The notes: generated by a model not told the origin, from the letters alone. Positions 42,957 through 51,989 are shown, counted from the first letter of the stretch. The stretch: DNA of 64,000 bases from an uncultured Oscillospiraceae bacterium (GCA_900540295.1 UQFM01000002.1:6780-70779), one strand, 5' to 3'. Numbers and translations are program-made.

Positions 42957-43080
42957 TAGGGGCGAACTGCCCGCCGAAATCTGATGAAATCCTGCGGCGG
43001 GGGCAAGATCTCGCCCTACCGAGAATCAAATCCACTCTGTGTCATGTGCGATTCTTCGCCTACGGCTCAGAATGACAGAT
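42957..43080. repeat. GTAGGG repeat and CATTCTGAGC palindrome
   Basis: GTAGGGGCG near 42957, GCGGGGGCAAGATCTCGCCCTAC near 43000 and a reverse CATTCTGAGCCGTAGGCGAAGAATC palindrome (43050-43074). No gene between the sialidase-like and GH35 genes. Confidence 0.65.
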
Positions 43081-43110
43081 TGGTGCTATACCCTACGCGC
43101 GAAGGGCAGA

Positions 43111-44898
43111 TTATTTCTGCCAAAACCAACGTTTTTTCTTTTCCTTTTCAAGCTTTGGCGTATCGATAACGGAAACGGCAGCGGACTTTGTGCCCTCTTG
43201 CTCAAAAATGACAATTTCATTTTCCGCTTTCAAAACGCCCTTCGGAATATACAGCGTGACCTGCGGACCTGCTTCCCAATACCGTCCGAGGTTAAAGCCG
43301 TTTATAAACACACAGCCTTTTTTAAACCCGCTCATATCCACAAAGCAGTCTGCATCCGTCGCGGCTTGGAAGGTGCCCTTAAAGAATTTGGGGAAGGTTT
43401 CTGCCGCCGTGCCGTACTGCAAATTTTCAATATTATCCAACGGAATGGTATACACATCAAAGTCAAACAAAATCTGATCGCCGAGCATCACACGGGAAAT
43501 GCCCTTGCGGTCATACAGATGCTTGCCGTAGTTGACGCGCCCCATGGCGTCCACCAAAATGTCGATGCGCTTTTCGCCCTTAAAACCGCCAAGCTGGACC
43601 GAAAATCCGTCGCCGTTTTCCAGCTTCGGATTTTCATGGCGGTAATAGGTCTTTTTGAGCTTGCCGTCCACAAACAGATAGGCGTTGTCGTGCACGCCCT
43701 CTACCTGAAGCTTTGCAGGCTCATATTTGCCGCGAATCACCGTAGAATACAGAATATACCCAAAGTTCTGCCCGAAATATTCCATGCTTTCGGGCGCAGG
43801 CGCATAATGCTTTTCCGCGATGTTCGGAAGATTCTCGAACAAATCCGCTGTTTCCGTCAGCTGCACCTCGCCGATATACTGCAATTTCGGTTCGGGCGGC
43901 AGAACGCCTTTTTCAATGCCCTGCTTCTCACAAAGCAAATCCCGAATTGCGTGATACGCCGGAGTATATGCGCCCCATTCCGTCAACGGCGCGCTGTAAT
44001 CGTAGCTGGTGACGGTTGGCTCATACGACTTGCGGTAGTGGTGATTTGCACCCGCAGTGAACCCGAAGTTCGTGCCGCCGTGGAACATATACAGATTAAA
44101 GCTCGCATCCATATCCAAAAACGCATGGATTTCCTTTTGAATTTCATCCGCAGCGCGCGTATGGTGCTTATCCCCCCAATGGTCGAACCAACCGCCCCAA
44201 AATTCGCCGCACATATAGGGCATATTTTTTTGATAGTCATCTAATTTTTTCAGCCGTGTTTTTGCACGCGAGCCGAAATTCATCACCTTAAACACATCCG
44301 GCAGTCCGCCGCCGGACAGCATCCAGTCACAGTCACCGTCCGAAGTGAACAGGAACGAATCCATACCTGCATCCGCCATAATTTCACGGACAGTCTGCAA
44401 ATATTGCTTGTCATTGCCGTAGCTGCCGTATTCATTCTCAACCTGCATGGCGATGATATTGCCGCCGTTTTTGTTTAAAAGCCCGTTGATTTGCGCACCG
44501 AGTGCGTTGTAATACCGCCGTACGCAGTCGAGATACGGCTTGTAATTACAGCGCAGACGCATATTTTTATCCTTTAACAGCCATGCGGGGAAGCCGCCGA
44601 AATCCCATTCGGCGCATATGTACGGACCGGGACGCACAATCGCATATAAGCCGACCTTTTGCGCAATACGCAGAAATTCCGCAATGTCGAGCATGCCCGT
44701 AAAATCGAATTCCCCCTCGCGCGGTTCGTGGAGATTCCAGCAAGTATAGGTTTCGACTGTATTGAAACCTGCCGCCTTCAGTTTTAAAAGTCGGTCTTCC
44801 CAATATTCGCGCGGCACACGGAAGTAGTGTATCGCACCCGAATAAATCGAGAACGGCTTGCCGTCTAAGAAAAATTTTCTGTCTTTGACTGTTAACAT
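43111..44898 (-). CDS. Beta-galactosidase, glycoside hydrolase family 35
   Basis: 595 residues, no signal peptide. The N-terminal barrel begins FSGAIHYFR-like (YSGAIHYFRVP), with RPGPYICAEWDFGGFP near 90-105, the acid/base Glu in MQVENEYGSYG near 152 and the nucleophile Glu in CGEFWGGW near 231. C-terminal beta-sandwich domains include GRYW near the end. GH35 enzymes remove terminal beta-galactose from oligosaccharides. Likely acts in the cytoplasm after GPH import. Confidence 0.95.
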   Translation of the reverse strand: MLTVKDRKFFLDGKPFSIYSGAIHYFRVPREYWEDRLLKLKAAGFNTVETYTCWNLHEPREGEFDFTGMLDIAEFLRIAQKVGLYAIVRPGPYICAEWDFGGFPAWLLKDKNMRLRCNYKPYLDCVRRYYNALGAQINGLLNKNGGNIIAMQVENEYGSYGNDKQYLQTVREIMADAGMDSFLFTSDGDCDWMLSGGGLPDVFKVMNFGSRAKTRLKKLDDYQKNMPYMCGEFWGGWFDHWGDKHHTRAADEIQKEIHAFLDMDASFNLYMFHGGTNFGFTAGANHHYRKSYEPTVTSYDYSAPLTEWGAYTPAYHAIRDLLCEKQGIEKGVLPPEPKLQYIGEVQLTETADLFENLPNIAEKHYAPAPESMEYFGQNFGYILYSTVIRGKYEPAKLQVEGVHDNAYLFVDGKLKKTYYRHENPKLENGDGFSVQLGGFKGEKRIDILVDAMGRVNYGKHLYDRKGISRVMLGDQILFDFDVYTIPLDNIENLQYGTAAETFPKFFKGTFQAATDADCFVDMSGFKKGCVFINGFNLGRYWEAGPQVTLYIPKGVLKAENEIVIFEQEGTKSAAVSVIDTPKLEKEKKKRWFWQK

Positions 44899-44952
44899 AT
44901 GTTTTCTCCTATGGATTTATTCTTGGTATTTATGTGGAATTTCATCGGATTT

Positions 44953-45075
44953 GAGCGGGCGAACACAATTTGCCCATACAGGTTTTGTACGGGATTGTCA
45001 TTCTGAGCGCAGCGAAGAATCGCCCTCGGCACAAGGCAAAATTGATTCGAGCGTAGGGCGCAGGCTTGCCGGCAC
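44953..45075. repeat. GGGCGAA repeat and CATTCTGAGC palindrome
   Basis: A CATTCTGAGCGCAGCGAAGAATC palindrome at 44999-45021 and GTAGGGCG at about 45053, in the gap between GH35 and VanY genes. No gene seen. Confidence 0.65.
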
Positions 45076-45089
45076 CGTTCGGCTTGCCT

Positions 45090-45944
45090 TTACTGCGCCA
45101 GCCCTAAGTATTCTTCTAAGCACTGCCCGCTTTTCTGCATATCCTTTGCCGCCTTTTCACCGACATACCGCCAGTGCCACGGCTCATACATCACGCCCGT
45201 AATCTGTGTTTTGTTTTCGGGATAACGCAGAATAAAACCGTATTCGTGCGCGTGCGCCATGAGCCAGGAATACTCCTTAGTGGAAACGAAGTCCGCGCTG
45301 GCGCTGACCACGTCCATGGCGAATCCCATATTGTGTTCGGAATGCCCTGCGGGTAAAATGCGTTCCCGTGTTTTGACAATCGCGTCCGCTTCGGAAAAGC
45401 CCTGTCCTTTATAATATTCTGCTTTGCGGTTGAAGTTGTCTTTCTGCCGTGCATAGGAGCGGTATCCTGAATACGGTGTTAACGTACAGCCGTCCGCCTT
45501 TGCCGCCGCATACATCGCCGCATACTGCGGGGCGACACGTTCATCCAGCTGTACCGAGCTGCCCTCGACTGCCGCCGCCAATTTCGGTTCGTACCCTTCG
45601 GGCAGGCGGTAGGAGAGATTGACAACCGTCAGCTCCCATTTGTCGCCCGTCGGCGAAACAATGACGGGATTATCCGCGCTTGCCGCAGGCAGAGACACGG
45701 GCGGGGCTTTGGCAGTACTCGGTTCTGCGGTTGTCGATACGGTTGTGCTTTCCGTCGGTGCTTCGGTCGGCGCGGATGCCGATTCGGGTTCAGCTTGTGC
45801 TTCCGTCGGTACGGTTGTTTCCGCCTGTTTCTGTATCGCCCGTTTTTGCGTCACGGCAAAACCTGTGCACAGTGCCGAGAGTATTACAACCAACAGCAGC
45901 GCCAAAACGCCTTTCGCTTTTACGGATTTTTTTATTTTTGCCAT
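45090..45944 (-). CDS. D-alanyl-D-alanine carboxypeptidase, VanY type (M15)
   Basis: 284 residues from the ATG at 45944 (AAGGAA upstream); longer in-frame readings run across its promoter. One N-terminal membrane helix, a Pro/Thr/Ser/Ala-rich linker of about 60 residues, then the M15 domain: SGYRSYARQ, AGHSEHNMGFAMDV (SxHxxGxAxD zinc motif) and EPWHWRYVG. A membrane-anchored extracytoplasmic enzyme trimming D-Ala from peptidoglycan stem peptides. Resistance to glycopeptides should not be inferred; most VanY-like proteins are housekeeping. Confidence 0.93.
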   Translation of the reverse strand: MAKIKKSVKAKGVLALLLVVILSALCTGFAVTQKRAIQKQAETTVPTEAQAEPESASAPTEAPTESTTVSTTAEPSTAKAPPVSLPAASADNPVIVSPTGDKWELTVVNLSYRLPEGYEPKLAAAVEGSSVQLDERVAPQYAAMYAAAKADGCTLTPYSGYRSYARQKDNFNRKAEYYKGQGFSEADAIVKTRERILPAGHSEHNMGFAMDVVSASADFVSTKEYSWLMAHAHEYGFILRYPENKTQITGVMYEPWHWRYVGEKAAKDMQKSGQCLEEYLGLAQ

Positions 45945-46008
45945 ATTGATAATTCCTTTTTTCGGTGCATTGCATCTGCTTGTCTGTGCAGACTTTTCAT
46001 ATATGCCT

Positions 46009-46037
46009 ATTTTAGAGTTTTTGCCGCATTCTGTCAA
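46009..46037 (-). promoter_or_regulatory. Promoter of the VanY-type gene
   Basis: Minus strand TTGACA (46037-46032), 17 bases, TAAAAT (46014-46009), 65 bases upstream of the ATG. Confidence 0.85.
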
Positions 46038-46087
46038 CAGAAAACCCCGTTTTTGCGGGTGAAAGTGCCGAAAATCTGTGCCGCGTC

Positions 46088-46116
46088 TTGCGGTTGTCTG
46101 CGCGGTATGGTATGAT
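46088..46116 (+). promoter_or_regulatory. Promoter of the EamA gene
   Basis: TTGCGG (46088-46093), 17 bases, TATGAT (46111-46116) with an extended TGG immediately before the -10 box; divergent from the VanY promoter. Confidence 0.7.
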
Positions 46117-46163
46117 GAGAACAATGAAAGCAAACGAATATTTAAAAATGGGACGGATGTAGA

Positions 46164-46577
46164 ATGTGGGCTGTATTTGCCGTGCTTTCCGCCGTGTTTG
46201 CGGCACTGACTTCCATTTTCGCAAAGGTTGGAATTGACGGCGTGAATTCCAATCTCGCAACGGCTGTCCGCACGGTGGTAGTTGTTGTGATGTCTTGGGG
46301 CATGGTGTTTCTGACACATGCGCAAAGCGGTCTTACGGAAATCAGCAGAAAAAGCTGGATATTTTTGATTCTTTCGGGATTGGCGACGGGCGCTTCATGG
46401 CTTTGTTACTACCGTGCACTGCAAATGGGCGAAGCCTCTAAGGTTGTGCCGATTGATAAGCTGAGCGTTGTGCTGACGCTGGTGCTCGCCTTTGTGTTTC
46501 TGCACGAGGAATGCACGGCAAAATCGCTTGTCGGCTGTGCGCTCATCGGCGCAGGTACGCTGCTGATGGTTTTGTGA
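46164..46577 (+). CDS. Single-EamA-domain membrane protein
   Basis: 137 residues with four to five membrane helices, covering one EamA (drug/metabolite transporter) domain instead of the usual two: AALTSIFAKVGI at the start and PIDKLSVVLTLVLAFVFLHE...AGTLLMVL at the end. Such half-size members must work as dimers. Substrate unknown. No partner gene follows; the next gene begins 190 bases later and the gap holds no clear feature beyond its ribosome-binding site. Confidence 0.88.
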   Translation: MWAVFAVLSAVFAALTSIFAKVGIDGVNSNLATAVRTVVVVVMSWGMVFLTHAQSGLTEISRKSWIFLILSGLATGASWLCYYRALQMGEASKVVPIDKLSVVLTLVLAFVFLHEECTAKSLVGCALIGAGTLLMVL

Positions 46578-46768
46578 AAATTCCCTATCGACTTTTTTTC
46601 TTATATATGGTAAAATGACCAAAAGCATTTATTTTACCGTTGATTTTGTGTCCCTTTGGCTCTGCCTGACGGCGAACCGCTAAAGACGGACGAATTTTGC
46701 CGTTACGACGGCGGCAAAACAAATCATATTTATATTACTTTTTTATTATTGCATTTTGGAGTGATTCT

Positions 46769-48028
46769 ATGCTGGCGCGTGAAAGCAACGCGAACTATCC
46801 TTCCCGCCGCAGGGAAATGACCAACTATACGCTGCGTGAGGTCAAAAAGGTCTGCTCGGAAATCGGACCGCGCGAATCGGGCGAGGAAAGCGAGCGCAAG
46901 GCGCAGGCTTATATTGCCGAATCCATGAAGAATGTCGCCGATTCCGTGGAGACGGAAGAATTTGAACTGCATCCGAAGGCGTTTATGGGCTGGGTGCTTG
47001 TAGATGTTGTGCTGATGATTGTTTCTGCGGTTTTGCTCATTTTGTCCCGATTCGATGCTGTACCGTCCCTGAGTACCGCCTTTAACGTCGGCGCGCTGGT
47101 GCTGTCTGCACTTTCGTTAGTATTTATGGTTGCAGAATTTTTATTCTACAAACCGATTTTGGACCCGTTTTTTCCGAAGCGGCAGTCCTGCAATGTTGTG
47201 TGTACGCGCAAGGCGGCGGGCGAAACCAAGCGCCGCATTATTTTCAGCGGGCATATCGACTCCGCCTATGAATGGACATATACGCACCTCGGCGGCGGCA
47301 AGCTGTTGACCGCGGTTATCGCGCTTGCATTCGGTTCGGTGTTTGTACAGTTTGTTTTGGATATTCTTTCTCTCTGCCCCGTTCCCGAATGGCTTTCCAC
47401 CGTAATTTTGGTGCTTGCATTCGTGACGGCAGTTCCGATTTTACTTGGTGCATTTTTTGTAAACTGGAAGTTGGTTGTGCCCGGCGCAAACGACAATCTG
47501 ACAGGCGTGTTCGCCTCTATGGCAGTGCTTCGTTACATGGCGGCAAACGATATCCGCTTTGAAAATACAGAGGTGGTCGCCGTTTCCATGGGCTGTGAGG
47601 AAGCGGGTCTGCGCGGTGCAAAAGCGTTTGCGAAAAAACACGCAAACGAGGATAACATCGAAACCGTATTTGTCGCAACCGATACACTCCGCGATTTCGA
47701 CTTCATGGGCGTGTACAACAAAGATATGTCCGGCACGGTGAAATTGGATGCGCGTGCCGCCGCCATGGTCAAAAAGGCAAGCGAAACCGCAGGCTACAAT
47801 TTGGATTATGCCAACGTATTTTTCGGTTCGTCCGACGCCGCCGCCATTCAGCAGGGCGGCATGAACGCCGTCGCACTCGCGGCGATGGATCCCACCCCCG
47901 CACGCTATTATCATACGCGCGGCGATACAGCGCAGAATTTGGACCCAAAAACCGTAGAAGCGGGTATTGATATTCTTTTGGAAACTGCCTTCCTGTTCGA
48001 CAGCGAAGGATTAAAAGACGTTTATTAA
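46769..48028 (+). CDS. M28 family zinc peptidase with membrane helices
   Basis: 419 residues from the ATG at 46769 (GGAGTGA upstream). Two pairs of membrane helices (about 75-115 and 170-230) interrupt the peptidase domain. Zinc ligands are visible: GHIDSAYEW near 160, GANDNLTG near 238, CEEAGLRG near 275 with the catalytic Glu, Asp in ATDTLR and a distal His in YYHTRGDT. An aminopeptidase-like enzyme; membrane insertion makes it unusual and its substrate unclear. Confidence 0.85.
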   Translation: MLARESNANYPSRRREMTNYTLREVKKVCSEIGPRESGEESERKAQAYIAESMKNVADSVETEEFELHPKAFMGWVLVDVVLMIVSAVLLILSRFDAVPSLSTAFNVGALVLSALSLVFMVAEFLFYKPILDPFFPKRQSCNVVCTRKAAGETKRRIIFSGHIDSAYEWTYTHLGGGKLLTAVIALAFGSVFVQFVLDILSLCPVPEWLSTVILVLAFVTAVPILLGAFFVNWKLVVPGANDNLTGVFASMAVLRYMAANDIRFENTEVVAVSMGCEEAGLRGAKAFAKKHANEDNIETVFVATDTLRDFDFMGVYNKDMSGTVKLDARAAAMVKKASETAGYNLDYANVFFGSSDAAAIQQGGMNAVALAAMDPTPARYYHTRGDTAQNLDPKTVEAGIDILLETAFLFDSEGLKDVY

Positions 48029-48051
48029 ACATCTGAAAAGGGGTACCGATT

Positions 48052-49137
48052 ATGCAAACCAAAGCTATGAAACCCGTCTGTGTACTTTTGGCTGTCCTTT
48101 TCGCGATGGTGGCGCTCACCTCCTGCGATTTCAGCTTAGACAGTCTGACAAAACAGAACGAAGGTCCTGAACCCGTCGCCGTTACGCTGAAAACCGATTT
48201 GAAGGATGCAATGTTCACCTTCACCTACGGTGAACTGAAAGAGGTTCTGCCCGCAGATTTGCTTGCAAACCTGTTTGAGGACTTTGAGGAAAAAGACGAC
48301 AGCACGACGATTGAACTGAATTACAATGAAATTAAAGCGCGCTATTCGGGCAATAAGGATGAAAATCTGTTTGCCAACGTACTTGCGCTTTTGGACGACA
48401 GCGAACGCGCCGCGCTGGAGACAAACCGCGCCGAGGTGCTTGCGTATTACAACCGTATTGCGAATGCGGTGAAAGCACAGAAGCCCCAGACGGAATACAA
48501 CGAGGACTTTTGGGTGGCAGACGATACTATTGCGTTTACCGACCAAAACGGCACCGTATCGAACGAGGATTCCGCCATCGCAAAATCTGCCCGTCTGTAT
48601 AAGGACTTTATTTTAGAAGGCGTGAAAGACGCGCTGCCGCACGGCAAAACCGATGCGAATGCGTCTTTGGACGATATTTTGTATTTGAAAGGCAGTTCGG
48701 TTGTCTCGGAACTGACGCTTGCGGATATTGATGCGCTCTATTCCTCTGTTACGGCAACAACCGAAAAAAATTCCGCAGATGAAAAGGTGGTTACCGAGCT
48801 TACGCGCACCGTGGAAATTCATCTGAAAAACGAGAACGCCGCGATTCGCAAGGCGTACTCCTTCCGTGAGCCTGCCGATGTACTCGCCAAGCTCAACCGC
48901 CCCGAAAACTCCTTCACAGTCAACTCGGCGGAATTCGAGCCGTTTGACTGCGTGATTACCGCTGTATTCAATGCGGCGACCGACGAGCTCATTTCTCTTT
49001 CTTACGACAGAAACATGAAGGTTACCGCTTCGCTCACGGGCGAAGGCTCTTTGGCGTCACTCGGTACGCAGACACTGAACTTCAACTGCGGCGGCAATAT
49101 GTATTATCACTTCGGTTGGGAATCGGAAGCCGAATAA
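48052..49137 (+). CDS. Putative lipoprotein of unknown function
   Basis: 361 residues. Signal peptide with lipobox LTSC (Cys25), so it is probably lipidated and held on the outer face of the membrane. The mature part is acidic, alternates helices and strands, and has no motif that I recognise. GGGG-containing ribosome site upstream of the ATG; 23 bases after the M28 peptidase stop and likely cotranscribed with it. A terminator follows. Confidence 0.75.
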   Translation: MQTKAMKPVCVLLAVLFAMVALTSCDFSLDSLTKQNEGPEPVAVTLKTDLKDAMFTFTYGELKEVLPADLLANLFEDFEEKDDSTTIELNYNEIKARYSGNKDENLFANVLALLDDSERAALETNRAEVLAYYNRIANAVKAQKPQTEYNEDFWVADDTIAFTDQNGTVSNEDSAIAKSARLYKDFILEGVKDALPHGKTDANASLDDILYLKGSSVVSELTLADIDALYSSVTATTEKNSADEKVVTELTRTVEIHLKNENAAIRKAYSFREPADVLAKLNRPENSFTVNSAEFEPFDCVITAVFNAATDELISLSYDRNMKVTASLTGEGSLASLGTQTLNFNCGGNMYYHFGWESEAE

Positions 49138-49165
49138 AATTCCCCTGATGATTCTGTATACCCGC

Positions 49166-49197
49166 AACGCCCTGTATGTATTTACAGGGCGTTTTTT
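49166..49197 (+). terminator. Intrinsic terminator after the lipoprotein gene
   Basis: Perfect 11-bp stem AACGCCCTGTA / TACAGGGCGTT with a 6-base loop, then TTTT. The following fucosidase starts 18 bases later, so it may be partly read through. Confidence 0.9.
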
Positions 49198-49214
49198 CAA
49201 AGGAGAGAGACTGT

Positions 49215-50576
49215 ATGACAGACCGGGAACGCATGGATTTGTATACAAGTATTGTACCGAATGCGCGCCAGCTGCGGATTCAGGAAATGAAATACTACGC
49301 TTTTGTGCATTACACCGTGAATACCTTTACGGGGCGTGAATGGGGAAACGGTAAGGAGTCCGAACGGATTTTCAATCCGAAAGCGCAGGATACGGACAGT
49401 TGGTGCAAGGCAATTAAGGATGCGGGTATGAAGGGATTAATTTTAACCTGCAAGCATCACGACGGCTTTTGCCTTTGGCAAACGAAAACCACCGAGCACT
49501 CCGTCAAAAACAGTCCCTACAAAAACGGCAAGGGCGACGTAGTGCGTGAAACGGCGGAATCCTGCCGTAAATATGGCTTAAAATTCGGCGTTTACCTTTC
49601 GCCTTGGGACAGAAACTGCCCGCTGTACGGCACGCCCGCCTACAATGATTTTTACATTGCACAGCTGACGGAGCTTCTGACAAATTACGGTGAAATCTTT
49701 ATGCTTTGGCTGGACGGTGCGTGCGGTGCAAAGGCGGACGGTCAGCCCCAACAAAAATATGATTTTGAGCGCATTTGGCGCACGGCGGTGGAGTTACAGC
49801 CGAACATCGTCATGTCGGGCTGTGCGCCCGATGTGCGCTGGATTGGCAACGAAAGCGGCAAAACGCGTGAAAGCGAATGGAATGTTGTGCCGAAATTTCA
49901 GTTCGACCAGCAAAATATCGCCGCCAACTGTCAGGATACCGACGATATGCGCGCATTTCAAAAGCGGTGTCAGGACGTCATGTTGCCCGATATGGGGTCC
50001 AGAAAATTTTTGGCGAACTATGACGAATTCATGTGGTATCCCGCCGAAGTGGATGTTTCAATTCGGCTCGGCTGGTTTTACCATCCTCTGCAATGTTTTA
50101 CACGCAAGAGCGTTGACCATTTGATGAAGATTTATTACAACTCTGTCGGCAACAACAGTCTTTTACTGCTGAATATCCCGCCGAACCGCAAAGGGAAGTT
50201 TTCCAAGGGCGATGTTCGCCGTCTGCGGGAAATGGGCGCATGGCTCAAAAAAGAAGAAAACTGTCTTTTGGAAAGCGAAAAAACAGTTTCGGACGGCGGG
50301 CGGGAAATCACCCTGCGCTTCCCGCGCCAATCGGTGGACCGCGTGTATCTTGCCGAGGATACTACGAAATCCCAGCGTGTGGAACGCTTTGAAATCTATG
50401 ACGGCGCAAATCACTGCGTATTTCAAGGCACGATTATCGGGTTTTCCCGTATCGCGATTTTTGACGCGCCCGTCACAACGGATACATTGCGCGTTGTGAT
50501 TACCGAATCCCGCAACGAGCCGTATCTTGAAACCGCCGAGGTTTACAAAACAGGCGCATACAGACCGAAAAAGTAA
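49215..50576 (+). CDS. Alpha-L-fucosidase, glycoside hydrolase family 29
   Basis: 453 residues from the ATG at 49215 (GGAGAGAG upstream). GH29 barrel features: YYAFVHYTVNTF, LTCKHHDGFCLW near 75-86, YLSPWDRN, and the nucleophile Asp in MLWLDGACG near 165. A C-terminal beta-domain follows. No signal peptide, so a cytoplasmic enzyme acting on imported fucosylated oligosaccharides. Together with GH35 and the sialidase-like gene it suggests use of mucin or milk-type glycans. Confidence 0.92.
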   Translation: MTDRERMDLYTSIVPNARQLRIQEMKYYAFVHYTVNTFTGREWGNGKESERIFNPKAQDTDSWCKAIKDAGMKGLILTCKHHDGFCLWQTKTTEHSVKNSPYKNGKGDVVRETAESCRKYGLKFGVYLSPWDRNCPLYGTPAYNDFYIAQLTELLTNYGEIFMLWLDGACGAKADGQPQQKYDFERIWRTAVELQPNIVMSGCAPDVRWIGNESGKTRESEWNVVPKFQFDQQNIAANCQDTDDMRAFQKRCQDVMLPDMGSRKFLANYDEFMWYPAEVDVSIRLGWFYHPLQCFTRKSVDHLMKIYYNSVGNNSLLLLNIPPNRKGKFSKGDVRRLREMGAWLKKEENCLLESEKTVSDGGREITLRFPRQSVDRVYLAEDTTKSQRVERFEIYDGANHCVFQGTIIGFSRIAIFDAPVTTDTLRVVITESRNEPYLETAEVYKTGAYRPKK

Positions 50577-50617
50577 ACTCTGTGCCATATCCCATGCAGG
50601 GGCGCAAAAAATATTTC

Positions 50618-50646
50618 TTGACAAATATACAAAAATATAGTATCCT
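50618..50646 (+). promoter_or_regulatory. Promoter of the infC operon
   Basis: TTGACA (50618-50623), 17 bases, TATCCT (50641-50646). It gives a leader of about 150 nt before infC. Confidence 0.75.
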
Positions 50647-50651
50647 ATTTG

Positions 50652-50792
50652 AGCAATAAAGAAGAATCGTTCCGTTCTCACCTGTGCGTTGCGTACAAAA
50701 CAGGTCAATACCGTTTGAATTTCGTTATTTACGGAGTTTTTGTGTATTCGCGTGAACGTGTTCTTCGTTCACGCTTTTTTAATTTTGTAAGG
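50652..50792 (+). promoter_or_regulatory. infC-rpmI-rplT leader with attenuator (L20 leader-like)
   Basis: About 140 nt of leader ending in an intrinsic terminator: GCGTGAAC (50750-50757) pairs with GTTCACGC (50767-50774), then TTTTTT. Upstream segments such as ACCTGT (50681) and ACAGGT (50699) can pair with each other and may form an alternative structure. In Bacillus the operon leader responds to ribosomal protein L20 by premature termination; the same logic is likely here. Confidence 0.7.
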
Positions 50793-50802
50793 AGTGATCG
50801 CT

Positions 50803-51315
50803 ATCAGTACCAGAGAAATGCAGATCAATGAGCAAATCCGCGACCGCGAAGTCCGCGTCGTAAGCGATTCGGGCGAGCAGCTGGGCATTATGTCGTCAAG
50901 GGATGCACGCCGCTTGGCAGAGGAAAAGAACCTCGACCTCGTGAAAATTGCGCCGATGGCAAAGCCGCCCGTTTGCAAAGTCATGGATTACGGCAAATAC
51001 CGTTTTGAACAGGCAAAACGCGAAAAAGAAGCGCGAAAAAATCAAAAAACGGTGGAAATCAAAGAGATTCGTCTGTCTTTGAACATTGATACGCATGACT
51101 TTGAGACCAAAGCGAGACATGCCGAGAAATTTTTAAAGGCGGGCAACAAGGTTAAGGTTTCTATCCGCTTCCGCGGACGCGAAATGGCGCATACGAATTT
51201 AGGGCTTGACTCTATGGCGAAGTTTGCCGAGGCATGCAAAGACTTTTCTTCCATTGAAAAGCCGGCAAAGCTGGAGGGCAGACAGATGCTGATGTTCTTA
51301 GCGCCGTTAAAATAA
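50803..51315 (+). CDS. infC: Translation initiation factor IF-3
   Basis: 170 residues. Conserved text includes INEQIRDREVR, LGIMSSRDARRLAEEKNLDLV, APMAKPPVCKVMDYGKY and the C-domain GNKVKVSIRFRGREM. No ATG or well-placed GTG lies at the N-terminus: the AAGGAG site (50789-50794) is 8 bases before an ATC at 50803, so an AUC start is proposed, in keeping with the rare AUU/AUC/AUA starts used for infC autoregulation. A GTG at 50794 overlaps the ribosome site and an ATG at 50818 would lose the first conserved residues. IF-3 binds the 30S subunit and checks the initiation codon. Confidence 0.93.
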   Translation: MSTREMQINEQIRDREVRVVSDSGEQLGIMSSRDARRLAEEKNLDLVKIAPMAKPPVCKVMDYGKYRFEQAKREKEARKNQKTVEIKEIRLSLNIDTHDFETKARHAEKFLKAGNKVKVSIRFRGREMAHTNLGLDSMAKFAEACKDFSSIEKPAKLEGRQMLMFLAPLK

Positions 51316-51342
51316 GTTATCATTATTCAGGAGGAATTTGAA

Positions 51343-51540
51343 ATGCCTAAACTCAAAACCCATTCCGGAGCTAAAAAACGCTTCAAGCTGTCGAAAAACG
51401 GCAAGCCGATTCGTGCACATGCCAACAAATCTCACATTCTGACGAAAAAGAGCACCAAGAGAAAAAGAAATCTTCGCAAAACAGCTGTTGCGGATACAAC
51501 CAACCAGAAGCAGATTAAACGCTTGATTCCTTATAAATAA
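51343..51540 (+). CDS. rpmI: 50S ribosomal protein L35
   Basis: 65 residues, basic. [14 protein letters not shown] at the start and KRKRNLRKT near 40 are diagnostic of bL35. AGGAGG precedes the ATG. Second gene of the infC operon. Confidence 0.97.
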   Translation: MPKLKTHSGAKKRFKLSKNGKPIRAHANKSHILTKKSTKRKRNLRKTAVADTTNQKQIKRLIPYK

Positions 51541-51587
51541 ACCGCAGGCTGTTCAGCCGCAAAAGAAATATTCGGAGGTAACTTACC

Positions 51588-51944
51588 ATGGCACGTGTTA
51601 AAGGCGCAATGATGACGCGCAAAAGAAGAAATAAAACCCTGAAACTGGCAAAGGGCTACTACGGTTCCAAGAGCCGTTTGTTCAAGACCGCAAAGCAGGC
51701 GGTTATGAAGTCCGGTCAGTATGCATACATCGGCAGAAAGCAGAAAAAGAGAGATTTCAGAAGACTTTGGATTACAAGAATCTCTGCGGCTTGCAAAATG
51801 AACGGTATGAATTATTCTTCGTTCATCAACGGTCTCAAGAAAGCGGGCGTTGACCTCAACCGCAAAATGCTTTCCGAAATCGCGATTGCAGACCCCGCCG
51901 CTTTCACCGCGCTTACAGAGCAGGCAAAAGCAGCACTGAAATAA
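51588..51944 (+). CDS. rplT: 50S ribosomal protein L20
   Basis: 118 residues. [39 protein letters not shown] and [14 protein letters not shown] are all conserved bL20 segments. It assembles 23S rRNA and, in other Firmicutes, represses this operon through the leader RNA. Last gene of infC-rpmI-rplT. Confidence 0.97.
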   Translation: MARVKGAMMTRKRRNKTLKLAKGYYGSKSRLFKTAKQAVMKSGQYAYIGRKQKKRDFRRLWITRISAACKMNGMNYSSFINGLKKAGVDLNRKMLSEIAIADPAAFTALTEQAKAALK

Positions 51945-51951
51945 GCAAAAG

Positions 51952-51989
51952 CCACGTCCCGCACTGTGTCGGGGCGTGGTTTGTGTTTT
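51952..51989 (+). terminator. Terminator of the infC operon
   Basis: CCACGTCCCG (51952-51961) pairs with CGGGGCGTGG (51970-51979) with one G-U, then TTTGTGTTTT. Confidence 0.85.

Noticed and set aside
45090..45944. Glycopeptide resistance determinant
   Set aside because: A lone VanY-like D,D-carboxypeptidase without vanH, vanA or vanX genes is better read as a housekeeping cell-wall enzyme.
45945..46325. N-terminal extension of the VanY-type protein
   Set aside because: It runs through the TTGACA-TAAAAT promoter on the same strand, and the signal-anchor sequence begins only at 45944.
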